A stretch of DNA of 64,000 bases, taken from the NCBI RefSeq assembly GCF_901000735.1, contig NC_081547.1, positions 12,383,156 through 12,447,155 on the forward strand, written 5' to 3'. Of the stretch, positions 35,711 through 45,960 are shown piece after piece (positions within the stretch are counted from its first letter, which is position 1; each line of letters opens with the position of its first letter). Source of the stretch: Corylus avellana (taxonomy: Eukaryota > Streptophyta > Magnoliopsida > Fagales > Betulaceae). The notes beneath the pieces are model-generated. The model ran no database searches. It worked only from the letters and a program-made list of their open reading frames with translations, and was not told where the DNA came from. The translations under genes and the position numbers were made by a program.

Positions 35711-37882
35711 CATGGAGGGAGCTCTTATGAGGGTTCCTACGTCGAAGTTCAAGCTACGAATTAGTCATCTTTTCTTCGCAGATGACATTTTACTTTTCTG
35801 CAGGAGCTCTCTTACACAATGGAATAATTTGACATCTCTATTACACAAGTATGAAGAAGCCTCGGGACAACGGCTGAATTGTAATAAAACGGCTATATTT
35901 TTCAGCAAAAACACCCCATTAGTTACCCGAGAGGAGATTGTTGAGGCGGCAGGGATCCCAGTCACACAACGTTACAACACCTATTTGGGTCTACCGGCGT
36001 TGGTGAGAAAATCTCGAATGGCGGCTTTCAAGAAGCTAAAAGATAGGGTTTGGAAGAGGCTCTAGGATTGGAAAATAAAATTTCTATCTCAAGCAGGAAA
36101 GAAAATTTGTTCAAGGCTGTCATTCAAGCTATACCAACCTATGGTATGAATGTATTTCTCTTACCAAAAATGTTGTGTTCATAGATAAATTCTTTAATGC
36201 AACAATTTTGGTGGGGGCATCAAGACAAGTCAAGGATACATTGGATGAGCTGGAGCCGTTTGGGTTTGTCTAAGAGCGATGACGGAATGGGATACCGAGA
36301 CCTAAGAAGTTTTAACAAAGCTTTGTTGGCAAAGCAAGCATGGCGTCTTTGGAAACAGCCGACTAGTTTGATAGCTCGTATAATGGGAGCCAAATATTAC
36401 AGGGGGCAAAATTTTTTAGACTCCTCCTTCGGTCATCGCCCATCTTATGTGTGGCGGAGCATTCACAGCTCTCAGACTTTCTTAAAGGAGGGTTTGATGT
36501 GGCGGATAGGGAGTGGGTTGACAGTCCGCATCTGGAAAGATTGATGGGTTCCTCACCCTTCCACTTTCAAGATTCTTTCTCCACCTTTTTTGCTACGTCC
36601 AAATGCCAAGGTCAGTGAAATTATTGACGCAGACACATGTTGGTGGAAGACCCAGTTGCTGAAATTTTATTTTCTGAAGAGGAAGTGCAGTTAATTCTTT
36701 CATTACCAGTCAGCCATTCTAATAAAGAAGATGTGTGTTTTTTGCGAGGAACAAAAAATGACCTGTTTTCTGTTCGATCTGCTTATTATATCCAGAAGGA
36801 ATTGGAAACAAAAGGGCTGGCTGAAAGCTCTTCTACCAAAGGACTCTGTTCAATTTGGAGAAAGATATGGGGATTGCGAGTACCAAACGTAGAAAAGAAT
36901 TTCTTGTGGCGAGCTTGCCACGAAATTCTTCCTACCAAGAAAAATCTGCAATGGAGGAAAATTATTGATGATCCACTATGTCGTATTTGTGGATTAGAGG
37001 AGAAAACGGCGCTGTATATTCTGTGGGAATGCCCTTCGGCAAGGGATGTTTGGTGTGTGGGAAGCATTAAATTACAAAAAAGCTCAAGCTATGGAACGAG
37101 CTTTTCTGAAGTTGTGGATGAAGTTTTTAAGAAATGTAAGCCGGAGGAAATAATTCAATTTGCAGGTATTACTCGACAGTTGTGGCTAAGGCGAAACACG
37201 GTCGTGCATGGGGGGACGTTCATGACTCCTAATGCACTGACGCAGAGTGCCTCACTTGCTGCAGCGACTTATGCTGATTTGCTGCAATCCAATACCATAC
37301 ACAGAAGTGGGAGAACGATGGAAGCTTGCCCGAAATGGAGAGTTCCTACCCCGGGTTGGTTGAAACTAAACTAGGACGCCTCTATCGAAAAAGCCACGGG
37401 AAGGGTGGGTTATGGAGCTGTGTTGCGGGATAAGATGGGCTTGGTTGTTGCTGCTCAATGTAAAACCTTCTCGGGCACTCTTGATCCGGCAGTGGCTGAA
37501 GCGGGTGCAGTTTTGATGGCAATTGACTTATGTAGAACCTTGGGTTTCCAAAGGATCCACTTTGAGGACGATTCGAAGCTTGTGATAGATGGAATAAATC
37601 GATCAGAAGAAGATTGGAGCCCATTAGGAATGGTACTGGAGGATACAAAATCTGCGCTAAAATCAATCCCCCAATGGCAGATGACTTTTATTTGTCGAGA
37701 CGGAAATAAAGCGGCTCATACTCTATCGAAGATGGCTGTAAAAAATAATGTAACAACTCAGTGGTTATTTACTATTCCTGATTGTATCACTGATATTATT
37801 AGGATGGAGTATTCCGCTCTATCCTCTTAAGTTTTATATCAATGAGAACGTATTTCTACTTCAAAAAAAAAAAAAAAAAAAA
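35711..37882 (+). pseudogene. Broken LINE (non-LTR retrotransposon): RT 3' part, zinc-binding domain, RNase H
   Basis: Starts at the gap inside the reverse transcriptase, with the catalytic FADD motif (SHLFFADDILLF, near 35765-35800). It continues through the RT thumb (QQFWWGHQDKSRIHW), the zinc-binding region typical of plant LINEs (FLWRACHEILPTKKNLQWRK and CRICG...HxLWECP-like, here ALYILWECPSARDVW), and an RNase H-like domain (DAS, AEAGA, FEDDSK acidic residues). It ends in an A tail at about 37863-37882. It is dead: in-frame stops at 36063, 36180, 36542 and 37372, and frameshifts near 36105 and 36635. The order RT, zinc domain, RNase H fits the plant L1 clade. The two largest intact pieces are 36637-37374 and 37405-37830. 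Confidence 0.9.
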
Positions 37883-38479
37883 GATTTAGTCAAGAAAAGG
37901 CTTTGACATGTGGATGTAGGCCATATGTCAAACCACTTTAATCTATATCTTTCTTCCTTGCTTTTTTTTTTTTTATTTTTTTTTATTTTTTATATATATA
38001 TATATATATTTTATATACTTTAACATCCCATAAAATTTTCTGGCTCCGTCCCTAGCCACAAGCAAGGAGATGCGTTCTTAAAAATACACAATTTTAAAAA
38101 TACATTATTTTAAAGGTTAAATTGTAATTTTACTAAACACTTAATTGCGTTTTTAAAAATCGCATTTTCAAATTACACATTTTAAAATAGTATAAACTAC
38201 CTGTGAAATAATTCAGTTGATTTAAATGACAAGAGTAGTTGTTTGAGCAATTAGTCCGAGTCCGAGTCCATTGTCCAAGTCAGTCTTAAAGTTGGGCTCA
38301 AGTCCAACTGTTGCTTAGTCGGGTTTTTATTTATTTAATTTTTTTTAAAAAAAAATTTTTATTCAAAGCGGGAGAGGGGATGTTGATTAGTCGTCTATGA
38401 TTATTATACTTTTTTTTAAAAAAAAAAAAAAAAAAGAGAGAGAGAGAATCCAGACTTGTATTATTAACAACGTTCGTGC

Positions 38480-38690
38480 TCAACAAGAATAATCTCCTGG
38501 ATACATGCATGTAGGACATTCTAGAAACCAAACTTGCTCTACAGTGGAACCAAAAGCAAACTTAGTTAATAAATGGGCAGCCTCATTGCCAATTCTTTTA
38601 ACATGTTTAGCCTCCCAATGGGCTGCCGTGTTAAGGAATAATTTTGCCCCTTCAATCAGATGTCCATAGCTCTGCATGCAGATTGAATCT
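38480..38690 (-). pseudogene. LINE RNase H fragment
   Basis: On the minus strand, a piece reading HWEAKHVKRIGNEAAHLLTK matches the C-terminal RNase H end of plant LINEs (the NxAAH motif, as in GNKAAHTLSK of the element at 37700). It is truncated upstream. Oligo-T and oligo-A runs around 38335-38435 may include its tail. It is about 600 bp from the plus-strand LINE and separate from it. Confidence 0.65.
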
Positions 38691-39040
38691 CTGTACGTAG
38701 ATTATTATACTTAAAAAACTTATAGGTCCATTTTACTACAAATTCTTCTTACAGTTTGGCCCAAAAAAAAATTACATTCCGCAATCGAGAAGAAGAGGGA
38801 AAGAAAACTCAGAGAAGAGGAGAAAAGGAATGTGAAAGTGAAACGACAGCCGAAAGGAACCAAACATCGATTGATTTATGATACTTGACATTTATTAAAA
38901 TAAATTAAAAAAATTTCTCTAACAAATTTGTGTCCATATGTATATATAAATATATAAAGAATTTCATTGAACCAACTAGATAAATAATCTTGGAATAAGA
39001 ACTGAATATCCTACCTGACATTCAAAAAAAAAAAAAAAAA

Positions 39041-39490
39041 TTAAAATTCAATATTACTGATAATCTCACAAATAACCGATGAAAGATCCGAGTTGAAAGA
39101 ATTTTCCATGAATTTACCAATTGTACGAAAGAGAGAAGGATCAAGACAATCGTGCTGCAGTTGAGGCGGCAGAGGGGTGACACGTTTCCTACAGAGAGGA
39201 CACGTGGGATGATATTTCAACCAGGTCTTGATGCAGTGGACATGGAAGCCATGGTTGCAAGCGGGAAGCACCGACAACTTCTCACTCCGAGATATGCGGC
39301 TTAGACAAACCACGCAGTCAGCGTCAAGATGTTCTTCAACCTTGGAACCATCACCGCCGGCGACAAACAATTTCCAGAACCATTTGGTATATCCATGAAG
39401 CGAGTAGAGAGCGAGACAGGCGATCAAGAAGAAGACCGTGAATATCATGACGACTATCTTTCCGCCAACAACGGCAACTGATTGACTCAT
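39041..39490 (-). CDS. Short ATL-type RING-H2 E3 ubiquitin ligase
   Basis: A single-exon frame of 149 residues. It has one transmembrane helix (about 11-33), then GYTKWFWK, then a RING-H2 finger with Cys59, Cys62, Cys78, His80, His83, Cys86, Cys97, Cys100 ([22 protein letters not shown]). It lacks the GLD region and the long Ser-rich tail of typical ATLs such as the gene at 30372, so TM and RING are only about 25 residues apart. The shared xxGKI...YxKWFW block after the start and the near-identical CNHGFHVxCI core show that the two genes are related. An AT-rich CTAAATATA near 39535-39543 could serve as TATA box. Probably functional as all eight ligands and the Trp are kept. Confidence 0.85.
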   Translation of the reverse strand: MSQSVAVVGGKIVVMIFTVFFLIACLALYSLHGYTKWFWKLFVAGGDGSKVEEHLDADCVVCLSRISRSEKLSVLPACNHGFHVHCIKTWLKYHPTCPLCRKRVTPLPPQLQHDCLDPSLFRTIGKFMENSFNSDLSSVICEIISNIEF

Positions 39491-39659
39491 TGCGTGCAGT
39501 CTATTTCATGCATCAACCGTTGAGCATCGACGGAATATATTTAGAGCGCAATGGATGTTGTTTCTGCTTAATTTCGTCTTCCCGGTTTCTGAGAAAGTTG
39601 GGACTACATGCCTGCTATTTATTCAAGTTGACCAGAAATACAGAGTTTTTTGTGGTTGA

Positions 39660-40190
39660 CTAGTCCACCACCATGGGCTAGCTTTACATGCTTTTTTTTT
39701 TTAATTTTTATTTTTTGCGCGTGTGAATAATGAATTTTTTTTTATTGCATAAAACAAAAGGTAAATACTGACCAAGTCTTTTATTATTATTATTTTTTTC
39801 AAATTGAGGTTGATGAACTTTTGTTCAATTGGGTATATATAAATAACATGTGTCTATTTGCATGTTAGAATTATAACAAATTTTTTCTAAAAAGAAAAAA
39901 AAAAAAGAAAAAAAAAAGAGATTTTACATTTATCCCTAAAATTTCTTCTAATTTTATTCTTGCAATTAAAAAAAAAAAAAAAATGTACTCCTCACATGCA
40001 AAGGAACACATTATTTTTATAGACCGAGAGTTTGGAGAAAATCTTTGTTTGGTAAACACTATATACACTTCTTGTATTCAGACAACACAAATTATCCAAG
40101 AAAAGCTAAACATCTCAAATATTAGAAGAAAGAAAAAGAAAAAAGGGGAGGAAAACTTCACAAAAGATTTCTAAACTACCACGGGATTTA
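39660..40190. other. Intergenic AT-rich DNA, no gene
   Basis: Oligo-A and oligo-T runs and nothing recognisable. Confidence 0.5.
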
Positions 40191-40194
40191 AAAA

Positions 40195-40485
40195 GACCCT
40201 CCAAATTTTAAAATTCTCAATTTCACCCTCTAAACTTTCGATTTGATACAATTTACCCTTCCGTTGGACATTAAAATGATGAAATGACCTTAATACCCCT
40301 AAAAGTTTTATAAAATTTCAAATTTCAAATTAAAAGAAAACGAAAATTGAATGGTAATTTGGTCTTTTTAGTGGTTTCCGTTAGGGTTTAATGGCAAAAA
40401 TTGACAGAGGGGTCAATTACATCAAATTGAAAGTTTAGGAGATAAAATTGTGAAATTGAGAGATTTTGAAATTTAGAGAGTTTTC
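40195..40485. repeat. Foldback (MITE-like) element
   Basis: CCCTCCAAATTTTAAAATTCTCAATTTCACC...CTAAACTTTCGATTTGAT is mirrored by ATCAAATTGAAAGTTTAGGAG...GTGAAATTGAGAGATTTTGAAATTTAGAGAG. About 290 bp and without coding capacity. Confidence 0.65.
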
Positions 40486-40499
40486 TCAAAACGCATGAT

Positions 40500-41020
40500 A
40501 ATTCAGAGATCCTAAATGAAATTATAAATAAATAAAATAAATAAATAAATAAATAAAAATCAAACAGTCTCAACCTAGTCAAAGGGTATAGGAAGGATAT
40601 ATATATATCCTAACAATTATATAATTTACTGTCGATATCTGTCTCTAAGGCTTTGTATATAGTCTCGTGGACCATATTTTTTATTTTTGTTAAATGTGGA
40701 TCATATACTTTTGTTGATGAAATTGGGAGGCTTTTGGCGTTTGGAGAAATTTGAAGGCAACCGTAATTGACTTTCTTGGAACGGAAGGATAAGTTGGAAA
40801 TTTAGTGGGGAAACATTCCGCTTAGACACTTTCTGCTGCAGTGCAGATGACAAATTTGCGAAGCATAAACGTATGACTTGTTGGGTCATTTCTTTCCTTT
40901 GTTCTGTCAACGTTACTGGTTGAAAGGAGATTTCGAATTAATTCATATAAATCTTTTTAGAAGTTTTGTCACCTTTCAGGGAATCGAGTTGGCCAAAGCC
41001 TCCATTCAAACCTAACCTTT
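40500..41020. other. Intergenic DNA, no gene
   Basis: Includes a short (AAAT)n run near 40520-40555. Nothing else recognised. Confidence 0.5.
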
Positions 41021-41440
41021 GACTATTGCGGCTGTTATAATTGGCACTTCCCCCACGCTTCAGTCTTCTTCACATCACATTCCTAACGTTTATTGTTGCG
41101 TTTAAAAATGCAATGCAATGCAAAACTCCAAATTTATGTTTGGTAAGGAATATCAGTATTGTTTTCTTCTATTTTATATCGGTTGATGTGATCTATTTTA
41201 AGTGATTTTTTTTTTTTATATTTTAACTATTGCGGCTGCTAATTGGCACTTCCCACGCTTCAGTCTTCTTCACATCACATTCCAAACGTTTTCAACACTT
41301 GTTGATTGTTGCGTTCAAAAATGCAATGCAAAATTCCAAATTTATGTTTCGTAAAGAATATCGGCACTCTTCTATTTTATATTGATTGATGTGATGTATT
41401 TTAAGTAATTTTTTTGTTTAATATTTTAAAGTGATTAAAA
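41021..41440. repeat. Tandem duplication, two units of about 205 bp
   Basis: Unit 1 is 41021-41224 and unit 2 starts at 41225. Both read ACTATTGCGGCTG..AATTGGCACTTCCC, then CACGCTTCAGTCTTCTTCAC, then TTGTTGCGTT(T/C)AAAAATGCAATGCAA, then TTCTATTTTATAT. They differ by small indels and substitutions. Confidence 0.85.
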
Positions 41441-41626
41441 TGAAAAAAAAAAAAAATTTATTTAAAACACATTACATTAGCCATTATAATAAATGCGTGT
41501 TAAGAGAGTGAGAATAACTTCTATAGGGTCTTGGTACAAACTAAGGCCTTTGTTCCCTCCAATAAGAAGGCGACACATCAGCGTAGAACACTATAACAAA
41601 AATATGGTGTTCCACTTAATCTTTTT

Positions 41627-42041
41627 TTCTAAAATACCTAAAATGAAACACCTTCTAGAATAACCTTTTTCATATTTTTCTCCAAAATCACCCCAGCTAC
41701 CAACCTGCCGCCGGAGACGACGCTGGCCGGGTAAGAACCAAGCTCCTCCTCCCTCTCTTCAGCGCCCCTCTCTCTCACCGGCGGCAGTAGAGAAAAAAAA
41801 ATTTCTCTGCTGCCGGGCAACAGAGAACAGAGAAAAAAAATTTCTCTGTTGCCGGGAAACAAAGAATTTTTTTTTCTCTATTGCCGCCGGTGAGAGAGAG
41901 GGGCGCCGAAGAGAGGGAGGAGGAGCTTGGTTCTTACCCGGCGGCATCGTCTCCGGCAGCAAGTTGGTGGTTGGGGTGGTTTTGGAGAAAAATATGAAAA
42001 TGTTATTTTAAAAGGTGTTTTGTTTTAGATATTCTAGAAAA
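41627..42041. repeat. Long near-perfect hairpin (inverted repeat, about 200-bp arms)
   Basis: The left arm reads TTCTAGAATAACC...TTTCATATTTTTCTCCAAAA..., then CTTGGTTCTTACC in reverse, then CCTCTCTCTCACCGGCGGCA. It is mirrored in the right arm up to the gap at 42042 (TGCCGCCGGTGAGAGAGAGG ... TTTTGGAGAAAAATATGAAA ... ATATTCTAGAAA). The centre, about 41795-41875, has further short inverted copies of AAATTTCTCTG(C/T)TGCCGGG. The right arm ends at the assembly gap. It is likely a foldback transposon or palindromic duplication. Confidence 0.8.
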
Positions 42042-42298
42042 NNNNNNNNNNNNNNNNNNNNNNNNNNNNNNNNNNNNNNNNNNNNNNNNNNNNNNNNNNN
42101 NNNNNNNNNNNNNNNNNNNNNNNNNNNNNNNNNNNNNNNNNNNNNNNNNNNNNNNNNNNNNNNNNNNNNNNNNNNNNNNNNNNNNNNNNNNNNNNNNNNN
42201 NNNNNNNNNNNNNNNNNNNNNNNNNNNNNNNNNNNNNNNNNNNNNNNNNNNNNNNNNNNNNNNNNNNNNNNNNNNNNNNNNNNNNNNNNNNNNNNNNN
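42042..42298. other. Assembly gap (257 N)
   Basis: A sized gap beginning right at the end of the hairpin arm. Confidence 0.98.
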
Positions 42299-42355
42299 AA
42301 AAAAATGAACTAGGAGTCATCTTTCAACCCTCACAAAGGAGGGAATTGGAACAAG

Positions 42356-42484
42356 ATCTTCTCTATTTTAGTCAATTTAGTGTAAAATGAGGAATAATAT
42401 TGTATTAACATTAAAGTTGAAGACAAAATTTACAATATTACTTCTCATTTTACACTAAATAAAATGAAATGGAGAGAATTTTAT
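42356..42484. repeat. Short inverted repeat
   Basis: CTTCTCTATTTTAGTCAATTTAGTGTAAAATGAGGAATAA is mirrored by TTACTTCTCATTTTACACTAAATAAAATGAAATGGAGAGAA (given here as two parts of a 129-bp MITE-like unit with arms of about 45 bp). Confidence 0.6.
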
Positions 42485-42648
42485 TCCAAGAGAACTACCC
42501 TAGTGGACGGGTGCGTAGACCACCCCCAACTAAGGGTTGGCTCACTTGGCATTTTTTTTTTAAAATTTTTTAATAACATATATATAATGTGGAAAAGATG
42601 TTGACATGGCATTAACAAGATTAATGTCACATAAGAAGTTTTAGACAA

Positions 42649-42762
42649 CTTTTTTATTTTTTTTGACATGTCCACACAACAAGGGGGAGGGAGAATTCGA
42701 ACTGGTAACCTTCGCTTTATAAGGCGTGGTCCCCAGCCGGTTGAGCTACTTTTTGAGAACAA
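42649..42762 (-). mobile_element. Short tRNA-derived SINE
   Basis: Flanked by a 10-bp direct repeat TTTTAGACAA (42639-42648 and 42763-42772). The minus strand reads a box A-like TAGCTCAACCGGCTGGGG and a box B-like AGTTCGAATTC, then a T/A-rich tail. It is the same family as the truncated copy at 28231-28343. With its head intact but only 114 bp long, it is close to a tRNA-like unit with a short body. Confidence 0.75.
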
Positions 42763-42825
42763 TTTTAGACAATTTTGGGTAGGAAGAGTGTAAATGAAAA
42801 TTTTGAAAACTTAATGAGTTAAAAT

Positions 42826-43073
42826 TAATTGGACGAAGTTTTCCACTAAACTGGGTTGGAGGAATTTCTTTCAACTTAGTCTATAAAAGTGACTTATGTC
42901 CTTTGAACATGTGAGATGCACATGAGTTGTTAATAGCAGGGACAAAGTTGGAATAAATTTTATTAGAAACTCATGTGCATCTCACATGTTATTAAAAAAA
43001 ATGGATACATGTCACTTTTATAGACTAGGTTGAAGGAAATTCTTCTAACCCAGTTTGGAGAAAAATTCTGTCC
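42826..43073. repeat. MITE-like inverted repeat
   Basis: Left arm GGACGAAGTTTTCCACTAAACTGGGTTGGAGG...CTATAAAAGTGAC mirrors the right arm GTCACTTTTATAGACTAGG...CCCAGTTTGGAGAAAAATTCTGTCC. The inner AACATGTGAGATGCACATGAG also mirrors. A half copy of this family (GGACAAAATTTCCTC...) occurs at 44090 and again at 44694. Confidence 0.65.
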
Positions 43074-43204
43074 AAATTATATTTAGAAACCAATGGAGTA
43101 AATTGAAATGGCGTGGAAATAAATTTATATGTACCCATATAATACGTAATATTCTGAATGAACACAAGGCAAATTTATAAAAGAAACTCAAGGAAAATCA
43201 ACCC

Positions 43205-43635
43205 TTTTGTACAAATTAGAAGAAGGGAAAACTGCATGTACTCCATGATATTTAGATGCTTATGCAATCATATTCTCAAAGTTTAAAAATTTGTAATATT
43301 GATTCGCATGTTTAAAATTTTACAATGTCGATTATCCATTAGGACTTAATGTTAAATCCTAATGAATGATGCTAAAATATCTTAAGTACCCCTGTTAAAA
43401 AAAATTGCAATGTTGACTGGCTGACCAAAGGCCATGAGTCTGGTTGTTTGGTGACCCACAACATTTTTATTTTATTAGGGTAATTTTATATTTTTATAAG
43501 TACTATAGAAGTATAAAAGACATTTTACCTGTCCATCGTTTGATTTAACCCTAAATCCTAATTGTTGGGGTGTAATTAAAAGAGGTTAAAACATAAGAAA
43601 CCGACATTACAAATTTTTAAACTTTGAATGTATGA
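43205..43635. repeat. Foldback (MITE-like) element
   Basis: AAAGTTTAAAAATTTGTAATATTGATTC on the left is mirrored by CGACATTACAAATTTTTAAACTTTGAATG on the right, and ATTAGGACTTAATGTTAAATC mirrors GATTTAACCCTAAATCCTAAT. Family resemblance to the foldbacks in the UBC and NUMOD3 genes; no coding capacity. Confidence 0.55.
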
Positions 43636-44020
43636 CTGCAAAAACACCTAAACAAGTAAGAAAAAAAAAAGAAAAGAAAAGGAAATCAGATTGGGCATTT
43701 TGATTTTGGTAATTTTGAATTTTGAGACTATAGTATTAAATTTGATAGATTTAAGACTTCAATTTTGACTTATTCCAAATTGGAGATATCGGTTAGCTTT
43801 TACACCAAACGGATGATAAAATTGACCATGAAAATACAAGTATGCCTCTCAGATTAAAAAAAAAAACAAAAAGGGGTTACTGGGCCCGGTGACAGTTACG
43901 GCGGTGGCTCTGGCTGGAATGGACCCAATGCAACCACTTTGTGTGTTTTTTTTTTTAATAAAAAGAAAAATTTTATTTTGATCTGAGGGGTATAATTTTA
44001 TTTGTATATCTACTTTTATT

Positions 44021-44524
44021 ATGCATTTGACCAAAATGCTAACTCAAGTCTCCAATTTAGAATGGACCCGACCTCTAGTCTCAAGCGGACAAAATTTCCT
44101 CAAAATTGGGTTGGATGAACTTCTTTCATCTTAATTTATAAAAATGACGTGTGTCTATTTTTTTTAATAGCATGTAAGATGTATATGATTTTTTTTAATA
44201 AATTATTCCAACTTTATCTCTATTATTAAAAAAATATGTGTTTTTCACGCTCAAAAGAGAAATATAATTTTTATAGACTATATACTTAATTTGGAAAAAA
44301 AAATATATCCGTCTCAACCCTATCAGATAAAAAAATTGGGATCTTAACATTAAAATGCTTACAAAAAGGGATCTTGTTCTCATTTTTATTTGAGAACCCT
44401 GACTATTAGGTTCATCTTGATAACACCCATTTTACAATCTCCAATTACTATGTGACACATCATCAATTTAAGAAAAATGAAAAAAATAAAAGCGAGAACA
44501 ATCATACCAAATCAAAAAAAAAAA
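44021..44524 (+). repeat. Direct duplication, copy A (abuts the gap)
   Basis: From ATGCATTTGACCAAAATGCT to the N run, this 504-bp stretch is nearly identical to 44625-45125, with a few substitutions and A/T-run length differences. Copy A ends, and copy B starts, exactly at the gap. Confidence 0.9.
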
Positions 44525-44624
44525 NNNNNNNNNNNNNNNNNNNNNNNNNNNNNNNNNNNNNNNNNNNNNNNNNNNNNNNNNNNNNNNNNNNNNNNNNNNN
44601 NNNNNNNNNNNNNNNNNNNNNNNN
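44525..44624. other. Assembly gap (100 N)
   Basis: Exactly 100 N, a placeholder between the two copies of a direct duplication. Confidence 0.98.
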
Positions 44625-45125
44625 ATGCATTTGACCAAAATGCTAACTCAAGTCTCCAATTTAGAATGGACCCGACCTCTAGTCTCAAGCGGACAAAATT
44701 TCCTCAAAATTGGGTTGGATGAACTTCTTTCATCTTAATTTATAAAAATGATGTGTGTCTATTTTTTTTAATAGCATGTAAGATGTATATGATTTTTTTA
44801 ATAAATTATTCCAACTTTATCTCTATTATTAAAAAAATATGTGTTTTTCACGCTCAAAAGAGAAATATAATTTTTATAGACTATATACTTAATTTGGAAA
44901 AAAAATATATCCGTCTCAACCCTATTAGATAAAAAAATTGGGATCTTAACATTAAAATGCTTACAAAAATGGATCTTGTTCTCATTTTTATTTGAGAACC
45001 CCTACTATTAGGTTCATCTTGATAATACCCATTTTGCAATCTCCAATTACTACGTGACACATCATCAGTTTAAGAAAAATGCAAAAAATAAAAGTGAGAA
45101 CAATCATACCAAATTAGAAAAAAAA
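44625..45125 (+). repeat. Direct duplication, copy B
   Basis: Begins right after the N run with ATGCATTTGACCAAAATGCT and repeats copy A through to an oligo-A run. Sequence beyond about 45130 is not duplicated. Confidence 0.9.
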
Positions 45126-45139
45126 AAAAAAAAACCATA

Positions 45140-45260
45140 GCCGATAAGACCAAGGCCAGACCTACGGCTGTCTGGCCGGACCCATGTTGTGGGTCTCGTC
45201 AAACCCACGCCGTAGGTCTCACTGGACCCACAGGTCTAGCCGGCGGTGAACGCCTCAAAC
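45140..45260. repeat. Short GC-rich inverted repeat
   Basis: AGACCTACGGCTGTCTGGCCGGACCCA, GACCCACAGGTCTAGCCGG and the inner CCTACGGC/GCCGTAGG words form an imperfect palindrome just upstream of the next gene. I see no promoter function for it. Confidence 0.35.
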
Positions 45261-45960
45261 CCTGCTGGTCGTAACCCGCCTCAAAACCCATTACTAATAC
45301 GATAATACCCAAAACCCGTTTCTAATGCTATAAAACTAGTTTCTAATGCGTTAAAACACATTTATAATGTCTCAAAACTCGTTTTTAGATTTAAAACTAA
45401 AACTTAGAGGTAGAAAGTTAACCCTTTAGAGATTTTATCACCTAAAACCTAGTGTATTTTGGTCCAACTTATTTTTATGCACTTTTTATTTTTTGCTTAT
45501 GTGTCAGTTATTGATTGAAAACTGTAAAAAAAGTGTTATTATGATGGTCCTGATAAAAGGTTTTCTCTTTTTATTTATTTAAAATAAAAAAAAGAGCATT
45601 AATGTATGTCGGAAAGGCCTGCAGCTCTAAGATATGGCACGGAACCAGCCCACGATACACCTAGCTAGGCCCACCACTTCAGATATCAGAAGGGGTTACT
45701 TCTCCCCAATTCCAATATGTTGGAATTGGGTATTTGTTTTATGGGCGTTTTTTCGTTATCCGGCGCCTGCATACTGTGTGGCTCTCTCGCAGCGTTTCTT
45801 CTGTAGAGTCACTGAGATTGTTCCAATCGTTTCACAACAGAGAAAGAAGGAAATAACATTATCCTTTGCTACCCAAATGCCGTCTTAACAAATGCTATGC
45901 AGTCTCTGTGCTTCACTAAGCTGTTGACATTGAAGTCTGGATTTGGCTGAATGAGCTCCC

